DNA of 64,000 nt from Hormiphora californensis (taxonomy: Eukaryota; Ctenophora; Tentaculata; Cydippida; Pleurobrachiidae), in assembly GCA_020137815.1 (NCBI GenBank), contig CM035350.1:8944265-9008264 (forward strand), written 5' to 3'. This document shows positions 12,216 through 22,893 of this stretch, in pieces. Both the position numbers and the translations under genes were made by a program. The notes beneath the pieces are model-generated. The model was not told the origin of the DNA, searched no databases, and worked only from the letters and a program-made list of their open reading frames with translations. Position 1 is the stretch's first letter, and each line of letters starts with the position of its first letter.

Positions 12216-13211
12216 TGCTTCAGTGAGGATATACATCTTCACACGTCCATACAGAAACACTCACAGAATCGTTAAATATAACAGACACCATTTGATATGC
12301 TATGGACATTGGGCAGCTCAGCTGGTTCGAGAAAACTCGCAATTTGGACCAACCTGAAATTGAGGAGAGAGAAACTTATCAGAATCCCCAGCCCTGTACG
12401 ATACACCCAGGAACGCAGCGTACACAGCAAGGTAAATAACCAGGGGAGCAATGGTTACCATGGTAACAACGGTCATGAAGCGCTTCCATAGCAACTGGAC
12501 AGGAGTCTCCTGATCTGCAAACTTGCTAAACTCGTGCCGTACAGTCAGGAATGCAATAAGTAACCATGGTACCAGCCCATAGTGAAGGGTAGAAACACAC
12601 AACCCAAGGAGGGTGGAGAGAGCTCCAAGAGTAACCCAGGAGTAGTGATGTTGAGATAGGAGGACCAGCCTCCGATGACAAAGCACCGCTGCGAGTGTGA
12701 AACTCACCAACAAAGGAGTTGGGGAGATAAACCGGGATTCTGTGAAGAGAACGCTGTTACACAATGAAAACACGGCACCAACTATTGACACTGGGAGGGA
12801 GATGCTCTCCTGACGTAGGATCCGGTATAAAACCACTGGAACAGAAGCACTAGCCAGCGCTGAGACAAGCCTGAAGTAATGAAGAACAAGAAGGGTATCG
12901 TGAGGTGTTACAGATGATATCACTTCATCCCCTAGGCCAAGGAGAGAAGTTACCCCCGCCAGGATTAGGGTGTGTAGGGGAGGGCAGGGTTGGAGGTGAA
13001 ACCGGTTTGTTAGGATGGCCCGGACCCAGTCCACAATGTGTTCCTCGTTGAGTACATAGTAGTCAGGTTTACTCAGGAGGGTGAGGTGGAGTACAAAGGA
13101 AAAAAGGGAGATGACAATAAGTGGGAGGTCAACTGGGATAGTCAGATCTTTCGTGAGTATACTCGGGTCAATTGTAGAAACGGGTTTCTTCTCCTTCGCT
13201 CTGACTACCAT
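7532..13211 (-). CDS. POMT1: Protein O-mannosyltransferase 1, diverged
   Basis: Eight exons, complement(12354-13211, 11772-11988, 11517-11629, 11195-11336, 10843-11073, 8110-8267, 7860-7970, 7532-7729), join in phase to 675 aa (human about 725-750). Exon 1 holds the N-terminal multi-pass PMT domain, ending in FLSPQFQ. Exons 2-4 hold MIR repeats (LHSHPF, QQVTCYE, LRLKHTSTGHYL). Exon 6 has the POMT1-like IHDIPQ, and exons 6-8 carry the C-terminal membrane block. POMT1, with POMT2, starts O-mannosyl glycans on proteins such as dystroglycan in the ER. The catalytic DE motif of loop 1 reads NEE here, and the usual HHY of the C-terminal block is absent, so activity may be changed. Intron 5 (8268-10842) contains another gene. 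Confidence 0.85.
8422..9834 (-). CDS. Myb/SANT-like DNA-binding protein nested in the POMT1 intron
   Basis: This is an intronless gene on the same strand as its host. An N-terminal Myb_DNA-bind_5-type domain (about residues 15-90) carries RGPNW, EEVDVLFDEVK, NRDKQKIWKAIA and WEKVRKKFIDI. The rest is Gln/Pro-rich: runs of QETPP, nine or so PVVQQHPSP-like units, and a final leucine-rich helix. Such proteins are often domesticated or transposon-derived DNA binders. The frame is continuous only if one base is skipped near 9768, 9634 and 9436; the resulting 470 codons run from the ATG at 9834 to the stop at 8422-8424. The three breaks are all insertions, as in other genes here. The function is unknown. 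Confidence 0.7.
10160..10600. repeat. GA-rich low-complexity part of POMT1 intron 5
   Basis: Several GAGAGA runs (about 10235-10250, 10470-10505, 10565-10590) sit in the host intron upstream of the nested Myb gene. It may act as the promoter region of that gene, but no specific element is visible. Confidence 0.4.
12138..12211. repeat. (GA)n microsatellite in POMT1 intron 1
   Basis: About 37 uninterrupted GA dinucleotides. It produces spurious RE/LS-repeat reading frames on both strands that are not genes. Confidence 0.95.
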
Positions 13212-13436
13212 CCTAGTCAATGGAGGGAGGATTTATTAGAAAAATATTGGACAGAAACAAACATTTGATTTTCAATTTTGAAATGTAAAAGTTTTAAAAA
13301 GCGGTACGAAAATCGTCTGGTAAATAAAAAGAAACTGATTGTCTGTTACCACCCATAAACAATGACACGAAATGTACTTCTCGCCAATACAAATTGTCTT
13401 ACAGTAGCCGTTACCAAAGTTCTCTGATATCTGCCA

Positions 13437-14657
13437 CTACCAAAGTCTATGTCTAGGTTTCATTCTCCTCAACTCCAGGGGATGAACCATGGTATACCCC
13501 CTCTCACTGGCCACCCCATCAACCATCTTCCGCCAGTGCCGCTTCTGACGATCGGGTGCCTTGAACCCAAACTTGACTGCTGCAATTGTTTCCGCAAACA
13601 TCTTCTTAATCTTCACCTCCACCACCAGTGACACGTCATTGAGCTCATCAGCCAGGGTGGAGAAGTTAAAGGTCTGGTTGAACCGGGGTGATGAACCACG
13701 GGTTTGTTTCGTTTTAGCACGTGCGGCAGGTGTTCTGACCGTGGTGGAGTTGTTCCGGAATGTTAGCTTTACATACACCTTAGTTGGTATGACAGTCGAG
13801 CCGGATCGGGGAGATCCAAGACCCTGGATCTCGTTTATTGTCACAACGATCATCTCTCTTTGAAGGCTGTACATGAGATCAAGTTTCAGGCAGGGGCCCT
13901 TCTGGGTCACATTACTCATCAGGAAATCATAGGTCCCCACGAACCCCGAGTGAAGATCCTTCCAGTGAACCAGGGTCTTGCAGGGTAGATCAAAGTTCCC
14001 ATACTGCCTCTGAGTTCCCGTATCATCCCGGGACCACAATGAGAACCACAGTGTTGTGTGGTAGAGCGCTGTTTCATTCAAATTGTTAAAGGTAACTCCC
14101 TCTTTCCCGACCAGCTCTCCGACAACGTTTGAGTAAACCATGGCCACACTCACACATCTGTCCTTGAGGTTGCGGACCCGGACCCAGGCCTCCCTTTTCT
14201 GGATCATAGGATGGAAGTTACCCACGCTGATAATCTTGATCTCCAGGGTGTTGTTCCGGTACAAAAAGCACAGTTTCGCCTCTGCGATCTTGTCTTGGAG
14301 AAGTCTTTGCTCCTGTTCCCATCGACTCAAAACAGTTGAGTTCCTCTCGAGGTAAAATGGGGTGAAGGGACAAGGTTCAAGGGTTACCGGAGAGGGAAGT
14401 GGAGATGGTATAGGTGTATGTGTATGTGGTACCTCAGCACGACCAGGCGGGTTGTATTGAATAGGTGTAGGTGGTCCTATAAGAGGCAGGTCAGTTGGAA
14501 TATTTATGATAACACTAGGTCTACTAGGTTTACGGTCTTTGTCAGGCGTGTATACTGATTGTAGTTTGCTTCTCAGAAGTCGGATACAGAAGCAAGCAAT
14601 GCTGGAGACAGCGAGGGAAGAGAGAACAGCGGTTACTGCAGCCAACCAAAATACCAT
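13437..14657 (-). CDS. Synaptotagmin-like membrane protein with two degenerate C2 domains
   Basis: An intact single-exon protein of 406 aa from the ATG at 14657. An N-terminal hydrophobic segment (about residues 2-27) is followed by a basic, Pro-rich linker. A first C2-like domain (about 140-240, starting LEIKIISVGN) and a second (about 262-395, starting LDLMYSLQREMIVVTI, ending near the WRKM helix) follow. The layout is that of synaptotagmins or extended-synaptotagmin relatives. The acidic calcium-binding loop residues expected in each C2 are mostly missing (for example GLGSPRSGS where a D-rich loop is usual), so calcium-independent membrane tethering is more likely. Its 3' end is 226 bp from the POMT1 start on the same strand. 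Confidence 0.7.
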   Translation of the reverse strand: MVFWLAAVTAVLSSLAVSSIACFCIRLLRSKLQSVYTPDKDRKPSRPSVIINIPTDLPLIGPPTPIQYNPPGRAEVPHTHTPIPSPLPSPVTLEPCPFTPFYLERNSTVLSRWEQEQRLLQDKIAEAKLCFLYRNNTLEIKIISVGNFHPMIQKREAWVRVRNLKDRCVSVAMVYSNVVGELVGKEGVTFNNLNETALYHTTLWFSLWSRDDTGTQRQYGNFDLPCKTLVHWKDLHSGFVGTYDFLMSNVTQKGPCLKLDLMYSLQREMIVVTINEIQGLGSPRSGSTVIPTKVYVKLTFRNNSTTVRTPAARAKTKQTRGSSPRFNQTFNFSTLADELNDVSLVVEVKIKKMFAETIAAVKFGFKAPDRQKRHWRKMVDGVASERGYTMVHPLELRRMKPRHRLW

Positions 14658-14869
14658 CACGATGACACGACGACCAAATCACTTGCAGCAAGGTCATGAG
14701 AGTGTCCGGTTACAAGACCGGATTCCAGTATATCTCTCCATCTCTCCATCTTCACGAAGGTTCGAGTGACGTAAATCACACCCCGTGGAATCCTTCACGT
14801 TTCTCAAACGCTGAATATACCGCACGAGCAACTTAACCAGTAATAGAAACCAAAACTTCTACACTACCA

Positions 14870-14985
14870 TACAACACATATCCTCTTTTATATAGTCTGA
14901 CTCACGACTTGTGAGGGACTAACATATAACACATATCCTCTTTTATAAAGTCTGGCCCACGACCTGTGGGAGATTACCATTTACA
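14870..14985. promoter_or_regulatory. Tandem duplication upstream of the synaptotagmin-like gene
   Basis: Two imperfect copies of about 57 bp, each with CATATCCTCTTTTATA and a short hairpin around CACGACYTGTG, lie 210-330 bp upstream of the start codon. The position suggests a promoter module, but this is only inferred. Confidence 0.35.
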
Positions 14986-15130
14986 ACCTTTTCTCCTTAT
15001 ACTTACACTATATATAATAATATAAACTATACTATATAAATAATATACATTGATTTCATATGTAGATTTGGTCTGACCTCGTATAGGGAAGAGTTTCTTC
15101 TTTTTTACTCTCTTTTCTTCTCTCTCCTTT

Positions 15131-15237
<107 letters not shown>

Positions 15238-15639
15238 TTCGTTCCCCCCTCTATCTCCCTCTCTTTCCCCCTTTCTCCTCGTTAGGCGGCATTTTTCTTT
15301 CCCGCCACTTTCTTCTAGCAGTTTCTCTCTTTCTCTTCTTCATCTCTTCCAGCTCCAGCCTTTTTCCGTCCCTTTCTCCTTTTTCGTCTCATTCTCTCTC
15401 CTGTTTTAGTTCTTACTCTCTCTTCTTTCTCTTCATCTCCCTTTCTTGCCCCAGTCTGTTATCTCTTTCTCTACCCCTTCTGGTATTCACCGCTCAACCC
15501 TATTAGGCTCCCTTCCATCCCCCTTTCCTCTTATCTTCTGTATCCCAGTTCCAGACTACCATCCTCATTACTAGATTTAGTCCGTCCATTACTTCATTTC
15601 ACTCACTCTCGCTACTGTAATTCAATCTTTCCTTTTCAA

Positions 15640-15735
15640 AATAGGGGCCATATCGGACAACACTTGCAGATACTGTAATTTAGACTCGGAGTCTAACCAT
15701 CACATTCTCTGTCACTGTGAAGCCCTTTGGAGAGA
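15640..15735 (+). pseudogene. LINE reverse-transcriptase C-terminal zinc-knuckle remnant
   Basis: The plus strand encodes a short open stretch with CRYCNLDSESNHHILCHC, the CxxC-x-H-x-C pattern found at the end of many non-LTR retrotransposon polyproteins. No matching reverse transcriptase is seen upstream. It is a truncated fragment. Confidence 0.55.
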
Positions 15736-15739
15736 ACGT

Positions 15740-16840
15740 AACTAACACTTTTTCCACTTCTTCATTCCCATTCCTCACAAGATCGATGCCAGACCCATTC
15801 TCAAGTTCCTTCACACCATTGACTTCCTCGCACTCGTATTTTTGTGACTCTATTACTGACTCGACTGTACTTTTTACTTTTACACTTCTCTTACTTATTT
15901 TTCCATTCTTGTTATTTTCTTTGGTTCTACCCCAATACACCCTACCTTCCCATCCTCTCCTACCCTACCTTACTCCCCCCCCCCCTTAGGCACATATATA
16001 TTCATCTCGATGTTATATTATAAGGTCTTTCTCCTGTCCTGCACTCGTATATCTGTTCTTGCATCCCAACTCACAAGGAAATAGAAGCCATGATAAGATC
16101 CATTGCATCCTGGCTGCTATCTCCACGCCCGCCACCTTTCCTACCACCCAGGTTATGGTTCCCACAGCCCAAAATCTCCTGGTGGTTCTGTAATGCAGTG
16201 TTAACTGGATTGACAGCCATATCCTTCTACCACGATCAGCCAAGCACACACAGCTTCCACCCATTTAATATATTCATGAAAACTATATCCACTCCGTTCA
16301 CTTCCCTTTCCCATATACCTTACCCTCCAACTGTTACAGGAACTATGTCTTGACTTAACTTCAACGGACGATAATCCTTCATACATCCACCCTCCATTAT
16401 AGCCATTCTGATCTCCCCGACTGTCCTCGAGTCATCATGGGGACCTCTCAGATCAGAAATGTGCTCCTCAACCTCTCTCTTCTATTCTTCCCGATTCCCA
16501 CTTCTTCCAAAATCCCTCCACGTCGGAGACATTTCAAGATCCGGCACGATACCCAGGACAGCGATGTCCCCCGCATCAGACTCTGTGTTCGGTACCAACA
16601 AGGGTACCACTGGGTATCGTGTATGTCGGTTGAAGTAAGACTGAGTTACTGGGGTCTCCCCTATATTTTCCATCAAGGCTAGCATGAAAATACTATCAGA
16701 GTAGACCAAGATGAGGGGGAGAACTCAGTATCCCAGGTTCCTAAGACGTCTTTAACAAACAAACAAACTTCTACACTTTCGGCCACAGATTTAAGTAGAC
16801 TATTCTGAGATAAGGGTTTATTCAATTAATATGTCGTGAT
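15740..16840. other. Spacer with no recognisable gene
   Basis: Pyrimidine-rich at first. Short open frames occur on both strands at about 16000-16710, but none shows a family motif or consistent splice phase. It may contain old retroelement sequence. Confidence 0.3.
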
Positions 16841-16841
16841 T

Positions 16842-16984
16842 AAATACTGTTTAATAGCCCAACAAATAAACAGAATTGGGCCTAGTACTGTCCCTTGAGG
16901 GACTCCACTGAGTACTTTCCTGAAGGATGATTTGGCTCCATTGACAGTGACTGTTTGAAGCCTACCAGAAAGGAAGTCCTTTAT
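16842..16984 (-). pseudogene. LINE reverse transcriptase, palm fragment downstream of insertions
   Basis: The minus strand reads DFLSGRLQTVTVNG then SGVPQGTVLGPILF, the hallmark motif of non-LTR reverse transcriptase. In the frame of a LINE it continues directly from the NWIK at the other side of the fold-back element (17926 onward), with CTTTAT duplicated at the junction. It is the 3' part of the interrupted LINE described at 22173-22574. Confidence 0.75.
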
Positions 16985-17925
16985 AAAGGACCAGATGGAC
17001 TATTCAAAAAGCGCCTTTGCCCACACCTTCCTGGAGAAAAATGAGGTTAACTTTTTGCCCAAAACTGGTGTTAACCTCAATAAATCATAGACTGCAAGTC
17101 ATAAGACCATGAAGCCGGTTCTAATAGTTAAATCTCGCCAGGGGTATAGTTTGTATGTAATTTGACAGTCCTAAACCAAGCCATTGGCAAAATTTTAGAG
17201 GTTAACATTATTTCCGAAAAGTTACATTTTTGCGATTATTTCGTAATAATTTCGTCAGGTCTAGCGGAATTTCCAAACGAGATATCTTAGAACTGGGCCT
17301 TGTAATTTGGTAAGAAAGGTCCTAAGTAACTGAATTAACATTTTGAAGGGAAAAAGGGGTGTGGTTTTTATTTTATTGAGGTTAACATGCTTAAAAGGTG
17401 TAATATTTCACTTTTTTTACACTTTTTAAGCATGTTAACCTCAATAAAATAAAAACCACACCCCTTTTTCCCTTCAAAATGTTAATTCAGTTACTTAGGA
17501 CCTTTCTTACCAAATTACAAGGCCCAGTTCTAAGATATCTCGTTTGGAAATTCCGCTAGACCTGACGAAATTATTACGAAATAATCGCAAAATGTAACTT
17601 TTCGGAAATAATGTTAACCTCTAAAATTTTGCCAATGGCTTGGTTTAGGACTGTCAAATTACATACAAACTATACCCCTGGTGAGATTTAACTATTAGAA
17701 CCGGCTTCATGGTCTTATGACTTGCAGTCAATGATTTATTGAGGTTAACACCATGTTTGGGCAAAAAGTTAACCTCATTTTTCTCCAGGAAGGTGTGGGC
17801 AAAGGTGCTTTTTGAATAGTCCATCTGGTCCGGCTCTTCGAGCTGAACCAAATATCAAAAGTTAGTTTTTTGACTAAAATACTCGATATTCTCACCGAAC
17901 AAAAGTGGCATTTCACAGCACTGTG
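16985..17925. mobile_element. Fold-back element inserted in the LINE
   Basis: A 941-bp element made of two inverted arms of about 415 bp (16988-17400 and 17405-17830, centre about 17402) that differ at scattered bases, plus a 95-bp asymmetric end finishing in CACAGCACTGTG. A 6-bp duplication CTTTAT (16979-16984 and 17926-17931) flanks it, and the LINE frame is continuous across the junction once the element is removed. It has no coding capacity of its own. Confidence 0.7.
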
Positions 17926-18320
17926 CTTTATCCAGTTGAGCAAGGTACCTCGTATTCCAAGTTTTTCGAGCTTGGCATTCAAAATAGAGTGGTTGACCTT
18001 GTCGAAAGCTTTGGAATAGTCCAAGTAGACAACGTCAACCTCGTTTCCACTGTTCATTTCTCTCATGATGTGGTCGTAATGTTCTAAGAGCTGTGTGAGA
18101 CAACTTCAGTTCTTTCTGAACCCATGCTGATTTCCTGGGATGAGGTTGTTACTCTCTAGATGGTCCACCAGATGGTTGCGAACTACTCTGTCGAAGGTCT
18201 TTTACAGGTTTGACGTCAAGGATACTGGACGATAGTTAGCCACATTGGTTTTGTCTCCTTTTTTGAAGATCGGTGAGATGTACTGGAGTTTCAAGCTCAT
18301 GGGTACAGTTTCATTCCTAA

Positions 18321-18574
18321 GGGGAAACTCTAACTGAATGGCATCCCATTAATGGGATCCCATCAACAGTAAAACTCTAACTGATAATGGACCACAGTGA
18401 TGGTTCTTTCTCTGTATTCTCTCTGTAGGCAGTACATTGGGCATCAATGCCCGGGCACGGGCGCGCACACAGAGAGAATACAGAGAAAGAACCATCACTA
18501 TGGTCCATTATCAGTTAGAGTTTTACTGTTGATGGGATCCCATTAATGGGATGCCATTCAGTTAGAGTTTCCCC
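18321..18574. mobile_element. PIF/Harbinger-like MITE, copy 1
   Basis: 254 bp with inverted arms of over 100 bp beginning GGGGAAACTCTAACTGAATG. The flanks are TAA on the left and TTA on the right, and each flank is the reverse of the other because the surrounding LINE block is mirrored. It is the same sequence as the element at 20396-20649. Confidence 0.7.
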
Positions 18575-20395
18575 TTAGGAATGAAACTGTACCCATGAGC
18601 TTGAAACTCCAGTACATCTCACCGATCTTCAAAAAAGGAGACAAAACCAATGTGGCTAACTATCGTCCAGTATCCTTGACGTCAAACCTGTAAAAGACCT
18701 TCGACAGAGTAGTTCGCAACCATCTGGTGGACCATCTAGAGAGTAACAACCTCATCCCAGGAAATCAGCATGGGTTCAGAAAGAACTGAAGTTGTCTCAC
18801 ACAGCTCTTAGAACATTACGACCACATCATGAGAGAAATGAACAGTGGAAACGAGGTTGACGTTGTCTACTTGGACTATTCCAAAGCTTTCGACAAGGTC
18901 AACCACTCTATTTTGAATGCCAAGCTCGAAAAACTTGGAATACGAGGTACCTTGCTCAACTGGATAAAGCACAGTGCTGTGAAATGCCACTTTTGTTCGG
19001 TGAGAATATCGAGTATTTTAGTCAAAAAACTAACTTTTGATATTTGGTTCAGCTCGAAGAGCCGGACCAGATGGACTATTCAAAAAGCACCTTTGCCCAC
19101 ACCTTCCTGGAGAAAAATGAGGTTAACTTTTTGCCCAAACATGGTGTTAACCTCAATAAATCATTGACTGCAAGTCATAAGACCATGAAGCCGGTTCTAA
19201 TAGTTAAATCTCACCAGGGGTATAGTTTGTATGTAATTTGACAGTCCTAAACCAAGCCATTGGCAAAATTTTAGAGGTTAACATTATTTCCGAAAAGTTA
19301 CATTTTGCGATTATTTCGTAATAATTTCGTCAGGTCTAGCGGAATTTCCAAACGAGATATCTTAGAACTGGGCCTTGTAATTTGGTAAGAAAGGTCCTAA
19401 GTAACTGAATTAACATTTTGAAGGGAAAAAGGGGTGTGGTTTTTATTTTATTGAGGTTAACATGCTTAAAAAGTGTAAAAAAAGTGAAATATTACACCTT
19501 TTAAGCATGTTAACCTCAATAAAATAAAAACCACACCCCTTTTTCCCTTCAAAATGTTAATTCAGTTACTTAGGACCTTTCTTACCAAATTACAAGGCCC
19601 AGTTCTAAGATATCTCGTTTGGAAATTCCGCTAGACCTGACGAAATTATTACGAAATAATCGCAAAATGTAACTTTTCGGAAATAATGTTAACCTCTAAA
19701 ATTTTGCCAATGGCTTGGTTTAGGACTGTCAAATTACATACAAACTATACCCCTGGTGAGATTTAACTATTAGAACCGGCTTCATGGTCTTATGACTTGC
19801 AGTCAATGATTTATTGAGGTTAACACCATGTTTGGGCAAAAAGTTAACCTCATTTTTCTCCAGGAAGGTGTGGGCAAAGGTGCTTTTTGAATAGTCCATC
19901 TGGTCCGGCTCTTCGAGCTGAACCAAATATCAAAAGTTAGTTTTTTGACTAAAATACTCGATATTCTCACCGAACAAAAGTGGCATTTCACAGCACTGTG
20001 CTTTATCCAGTTGAGCAAGGTACCTCGTATTCCAAGTTTTTCGAGCTTGGCATTCAAAATAGAGTGGTTGACCTTGTCGAAAGCTTTGGAATAGTCCAAG
20101 TAGACAACGTCAACCTCGTTTCCACTGTTCATTTCTCTCATGATGTGGTCGTAATGTTCTAAGAGCTGTGTGAGACAACTTCAGTTCTTTCTGAACCCAT
20201 GCTGATTTCCTGGGATGAGGTTGTTACTCTCTAGATGGTCCACCAGATGGTTGCGAACTACTCTGTCGAAGGTCTTTTACAGGTTTGACGTCAAGGATAC
20301 TGGACGATAGTTAGCCACATTGGTTTTGTCTCCTTTTTTGAAGATCGGTGAGATGTACTGGAGTTTCAAGCTCATGGGTACAGTTTCATTCCTAA

Positions 20396-20649
20396 GGGGA
20401 AACTCTAACTGAATGGCATCCCATTAATGGGATCCCATCAACAGTAAAACTCTAACTGATAATGGACCACAGTGATGGTTCTTTCTCTGTATTCTCTCTG
20501 TAGGCAGTACATTGGGCATCAATGCCCGGGCACGGGCGCGCACACAGAGAGAATACAGAGAAAGAACCATCACTATGGTCCATTATCAGTTAGAGTTTTA
20601 CTGTTGATGGGATCCCATTAATGGGATGCCATTCAGTTAGAGTTTCCCC
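20396..20649. mobile_element. PIF/Harbinger-like MITE, copy 2, with TAA duplication
   Basis: Same 254-bp element as at 18321-18574. Here the flanks are a direct TAA repeat (20393-20395 and 20650-20652), the 3-bp TWA-type duplication expected of PIF/Harbinger. Removing it restores the LINE reading frame on the minus strand. Confidence 0.75.
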
Positions 20650-20683
20650 TAAGTGACCGCTCCCAAAGCAAGTAGAGAGGTTC

Positions 20684-22185
20684 GGCAGGTCGGTAGAACT
20701 TCGACAGAATTTAGGGCAGGTCAATTTAGGGCAGGTCAATTTAGGGCAGGTCTGAATTTAGGGCAGCTCTGAGTTTAGGGCGGATCTGAACTCTGAATTT
20801 AGGGCAGGTCAATTTAGGGCAGGTCTGAATTTAGGGCAGGTCTGAATTTAGGGCAGGTTGGAATTTAGGGCAGGTCTGAATTTAGGGCAGGTCTGAATAC
20901 TAAGCATGTGAATGTGATTCGTGGTCCGGGGGAGCTTATTAGCGGTGTGAGACGATACGAGATATATAGAACATGATTCGGGGAAGCCAATCAAGAGTGT
21001 TAGACGATATGAGATAAGATGCGGGGAAGGTTTCTATCGCTTTCCATCCCTATATAATACGTGTAGGGTGAGCCGAGCCGTCAGCACGGACTGTAAAATG
21101 CTAGGCGCTACAAGGGTAACTAGACCTCCCCTTGAGCGTGCTCGACAACCTACGGACTGGGGTTTCCAGCCCAATAAACCTTGCTGGATAGCAGCGTACA
21201 AGAACCCTAACCTTGCACCGATCAGTATCCTTAGGATTTGTGACTAGCCGAGATCCAACCATACGTGAAGCTCCTATTGCCGATACTAAGTGTCCCCACT
21301 TGTAGAGAGTTGCCAATGTGGCTAGAAGTGAGACTGGAGGCACTTTGTATCCTAAACTAAGCATAAGGAGTTTCCCTATCCGATACCTAGTGTTCCCCTA
21401 GAGTGAGCATTGCCAATATGGCAAGAAGAGATAATATAGAGAACCCCTCGAGAATATTGGGGAACACCGAGTAGAGTTGTACTATTGAAATGTGTCGGTT
21501 AAAAGGTCATCCTTTTTGTCACTTTAAAACGTCTTTTTTGACTGTTTTTTGGTCATAACTCGTGATTGGATTGTCAGAACATCACCCAAATAGCTACCGA
21601 CACTTTTGGATATGCATTAGTTAACTTAAAACCGGTTTCAAGATGATCCAAGCACTACTTCCGTGGGCACGACCGCACACCAATAGTGGTCCTGACTAAC
21701 GAGACTCACAAAACTCGGGCAAAGCCAATATATGAGAGAAATGGTTTCCCACCAGCTCCCGAGCAACATATTCTAATCCCCTAAAAACAGAACACTCTTC
21801 TCTCATATCTCGCTCCCTGATCACCTCTTTCTCAGATCACGCGGTCCACGCCAGCCTAGGCTGACGTGGCAGCTTCTCCTCTCGGCACTTCGCACAATCC
21901 CCTGTACGCGGCTTCTCACTATTCCTACTCATCTAAAACATTGACCCAAATTCTTATCTTCTAATATCTCTCCATAACTATTGTAACAAGTAAATAATAT
22001 TAAATCTCCCCAAAAGAATTCCTAAATATTTGTATCCTCCTAACTCACTCTCAACCATCATAAGATCATCAAATACCTATCATCTGACTAAATCTCAGTC
22101 ACTCTGAGTATTCAGACCTGCCCTAAATTCAGACCTGCCCTAAATTGACCTGCCCTAAATTCTGTCGAAGTTCTACCGTCCTGCC
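20684..22185. mobile_element. hAT-like non-autonomous element
   Basis: 1,502 bp with terminal inverted repeats of about 55 bp starting GGCAGGWCGGTAGAACTTCG. Many subterminal copies of TTTAGGGCAGGTC follow inside the left end (20710-20900), with a few at the right end (22105-22160). An 8-bp duplication AGAGGTTC/AGAGGTTT (20676-20683, 22186-22193) and the subterminal repeats fit the hAT superfamily. The interior has two imperfect copies of about 125 bp (about 21270-21440) and no transposase frame. Excising it rejoins the LINE frame. Confidence 0.75.
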
Positions 22186-22574
22186 AGAGGTTTGGAAAGT
22201 TCTTGCTTGCATGTTACAAGAAGTTTGGCCGGAATATCGCCATCCGGGGCAGCTGAGTTGGGGTCGAGCTCAGAGAGGGCATTTTTGATGTCTTCAGAAG
22301 AAAAGGTGAAGTTTTCCAGGATGGGGGCATCAGCATTGTCCAGCCAGTACAGACTTTTCTCCAAGTCACCCCCAATAGGGTCGCTGAATACTCCACAGTA
22401 CTGCGACTGTAGAAGCTCTGCTTTCTCTTGATCGTCATCAGCGAGGGACCTATCGTTTCTTTTTAGAGGGGCAATGGAAGAAACAGACTTCAGGAACCGC
22501 TTGGCGTAGGAGTATTGTAAAAACGGGGCCAGACAGTTTTTTTTAAAATCCGACTTCAGAGTCCGGGCTATCAA
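22173..22574 (-). pseudogene. LINE reverse transcriptase, N-terminal palm fragment
   Basis: The minus strand encodes a fragment with DIKNALSELDPNSAAPDGDIP, the region just upstream of the RT fingers in Jockey/CR1-like LINEs. The frame is cut at the hAT-like insertion (22185). It resumes on the other side and runs through the FKKGD and NYRPVSLTS motifs to the three-copy block. The element is dead: it has three insertions and at least two stops. Proteins are 5' to 3' on the minus strand. Confidence 0.75.
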
Positions 22575-22893
22575 CGTGACCGTATGTCGAACAAGTCCTT
22601 GGCAGATTGTTGTTGGGCCTGCGCTGTGGTCCCCTGGGGGTCAACACCGAATGCCAACGCTGGTAAGAAAGGCTAACCGTTTTGCAAAAGCCAAATGTGT
22701 TGTTTTTGTGTTAAAACTTTTCGACCGAGAGAACAAAAACAATAAATTATAATAAATTACCCACACACCGTCATACTCTCATACTCCCTCTCTCTGCTCA
22801 CTTGTCTCGAAAATCTACATCTTCCACACTGACTGGGACAACCCTTCTCTTGGTTCCCCGAAGCGCAACAAGAGTTGATCTTAACAAACTGAA

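Larger units (their letters stand above)
16985..20649. repeat. Alternating inverted triplication of LINE + transposon block
   Basis: The block 17405-18320 (minus) recurs in reverse at about 18575-19483 and again in the first orientation at about 19487-20395. Mirror centres lie at about 18447.5 and 19485. Encoded peptides in the three copies are identical, so the copies are essentially unchanged. Both mirror centres fall inside palindromic transposons (the MITE at 18321 and the fold-back arm). The reverse-transcriptase fragment in each copy includes YLDYSKAFDKVNHSIL and two in-frame stops. Confidence 0.8.
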
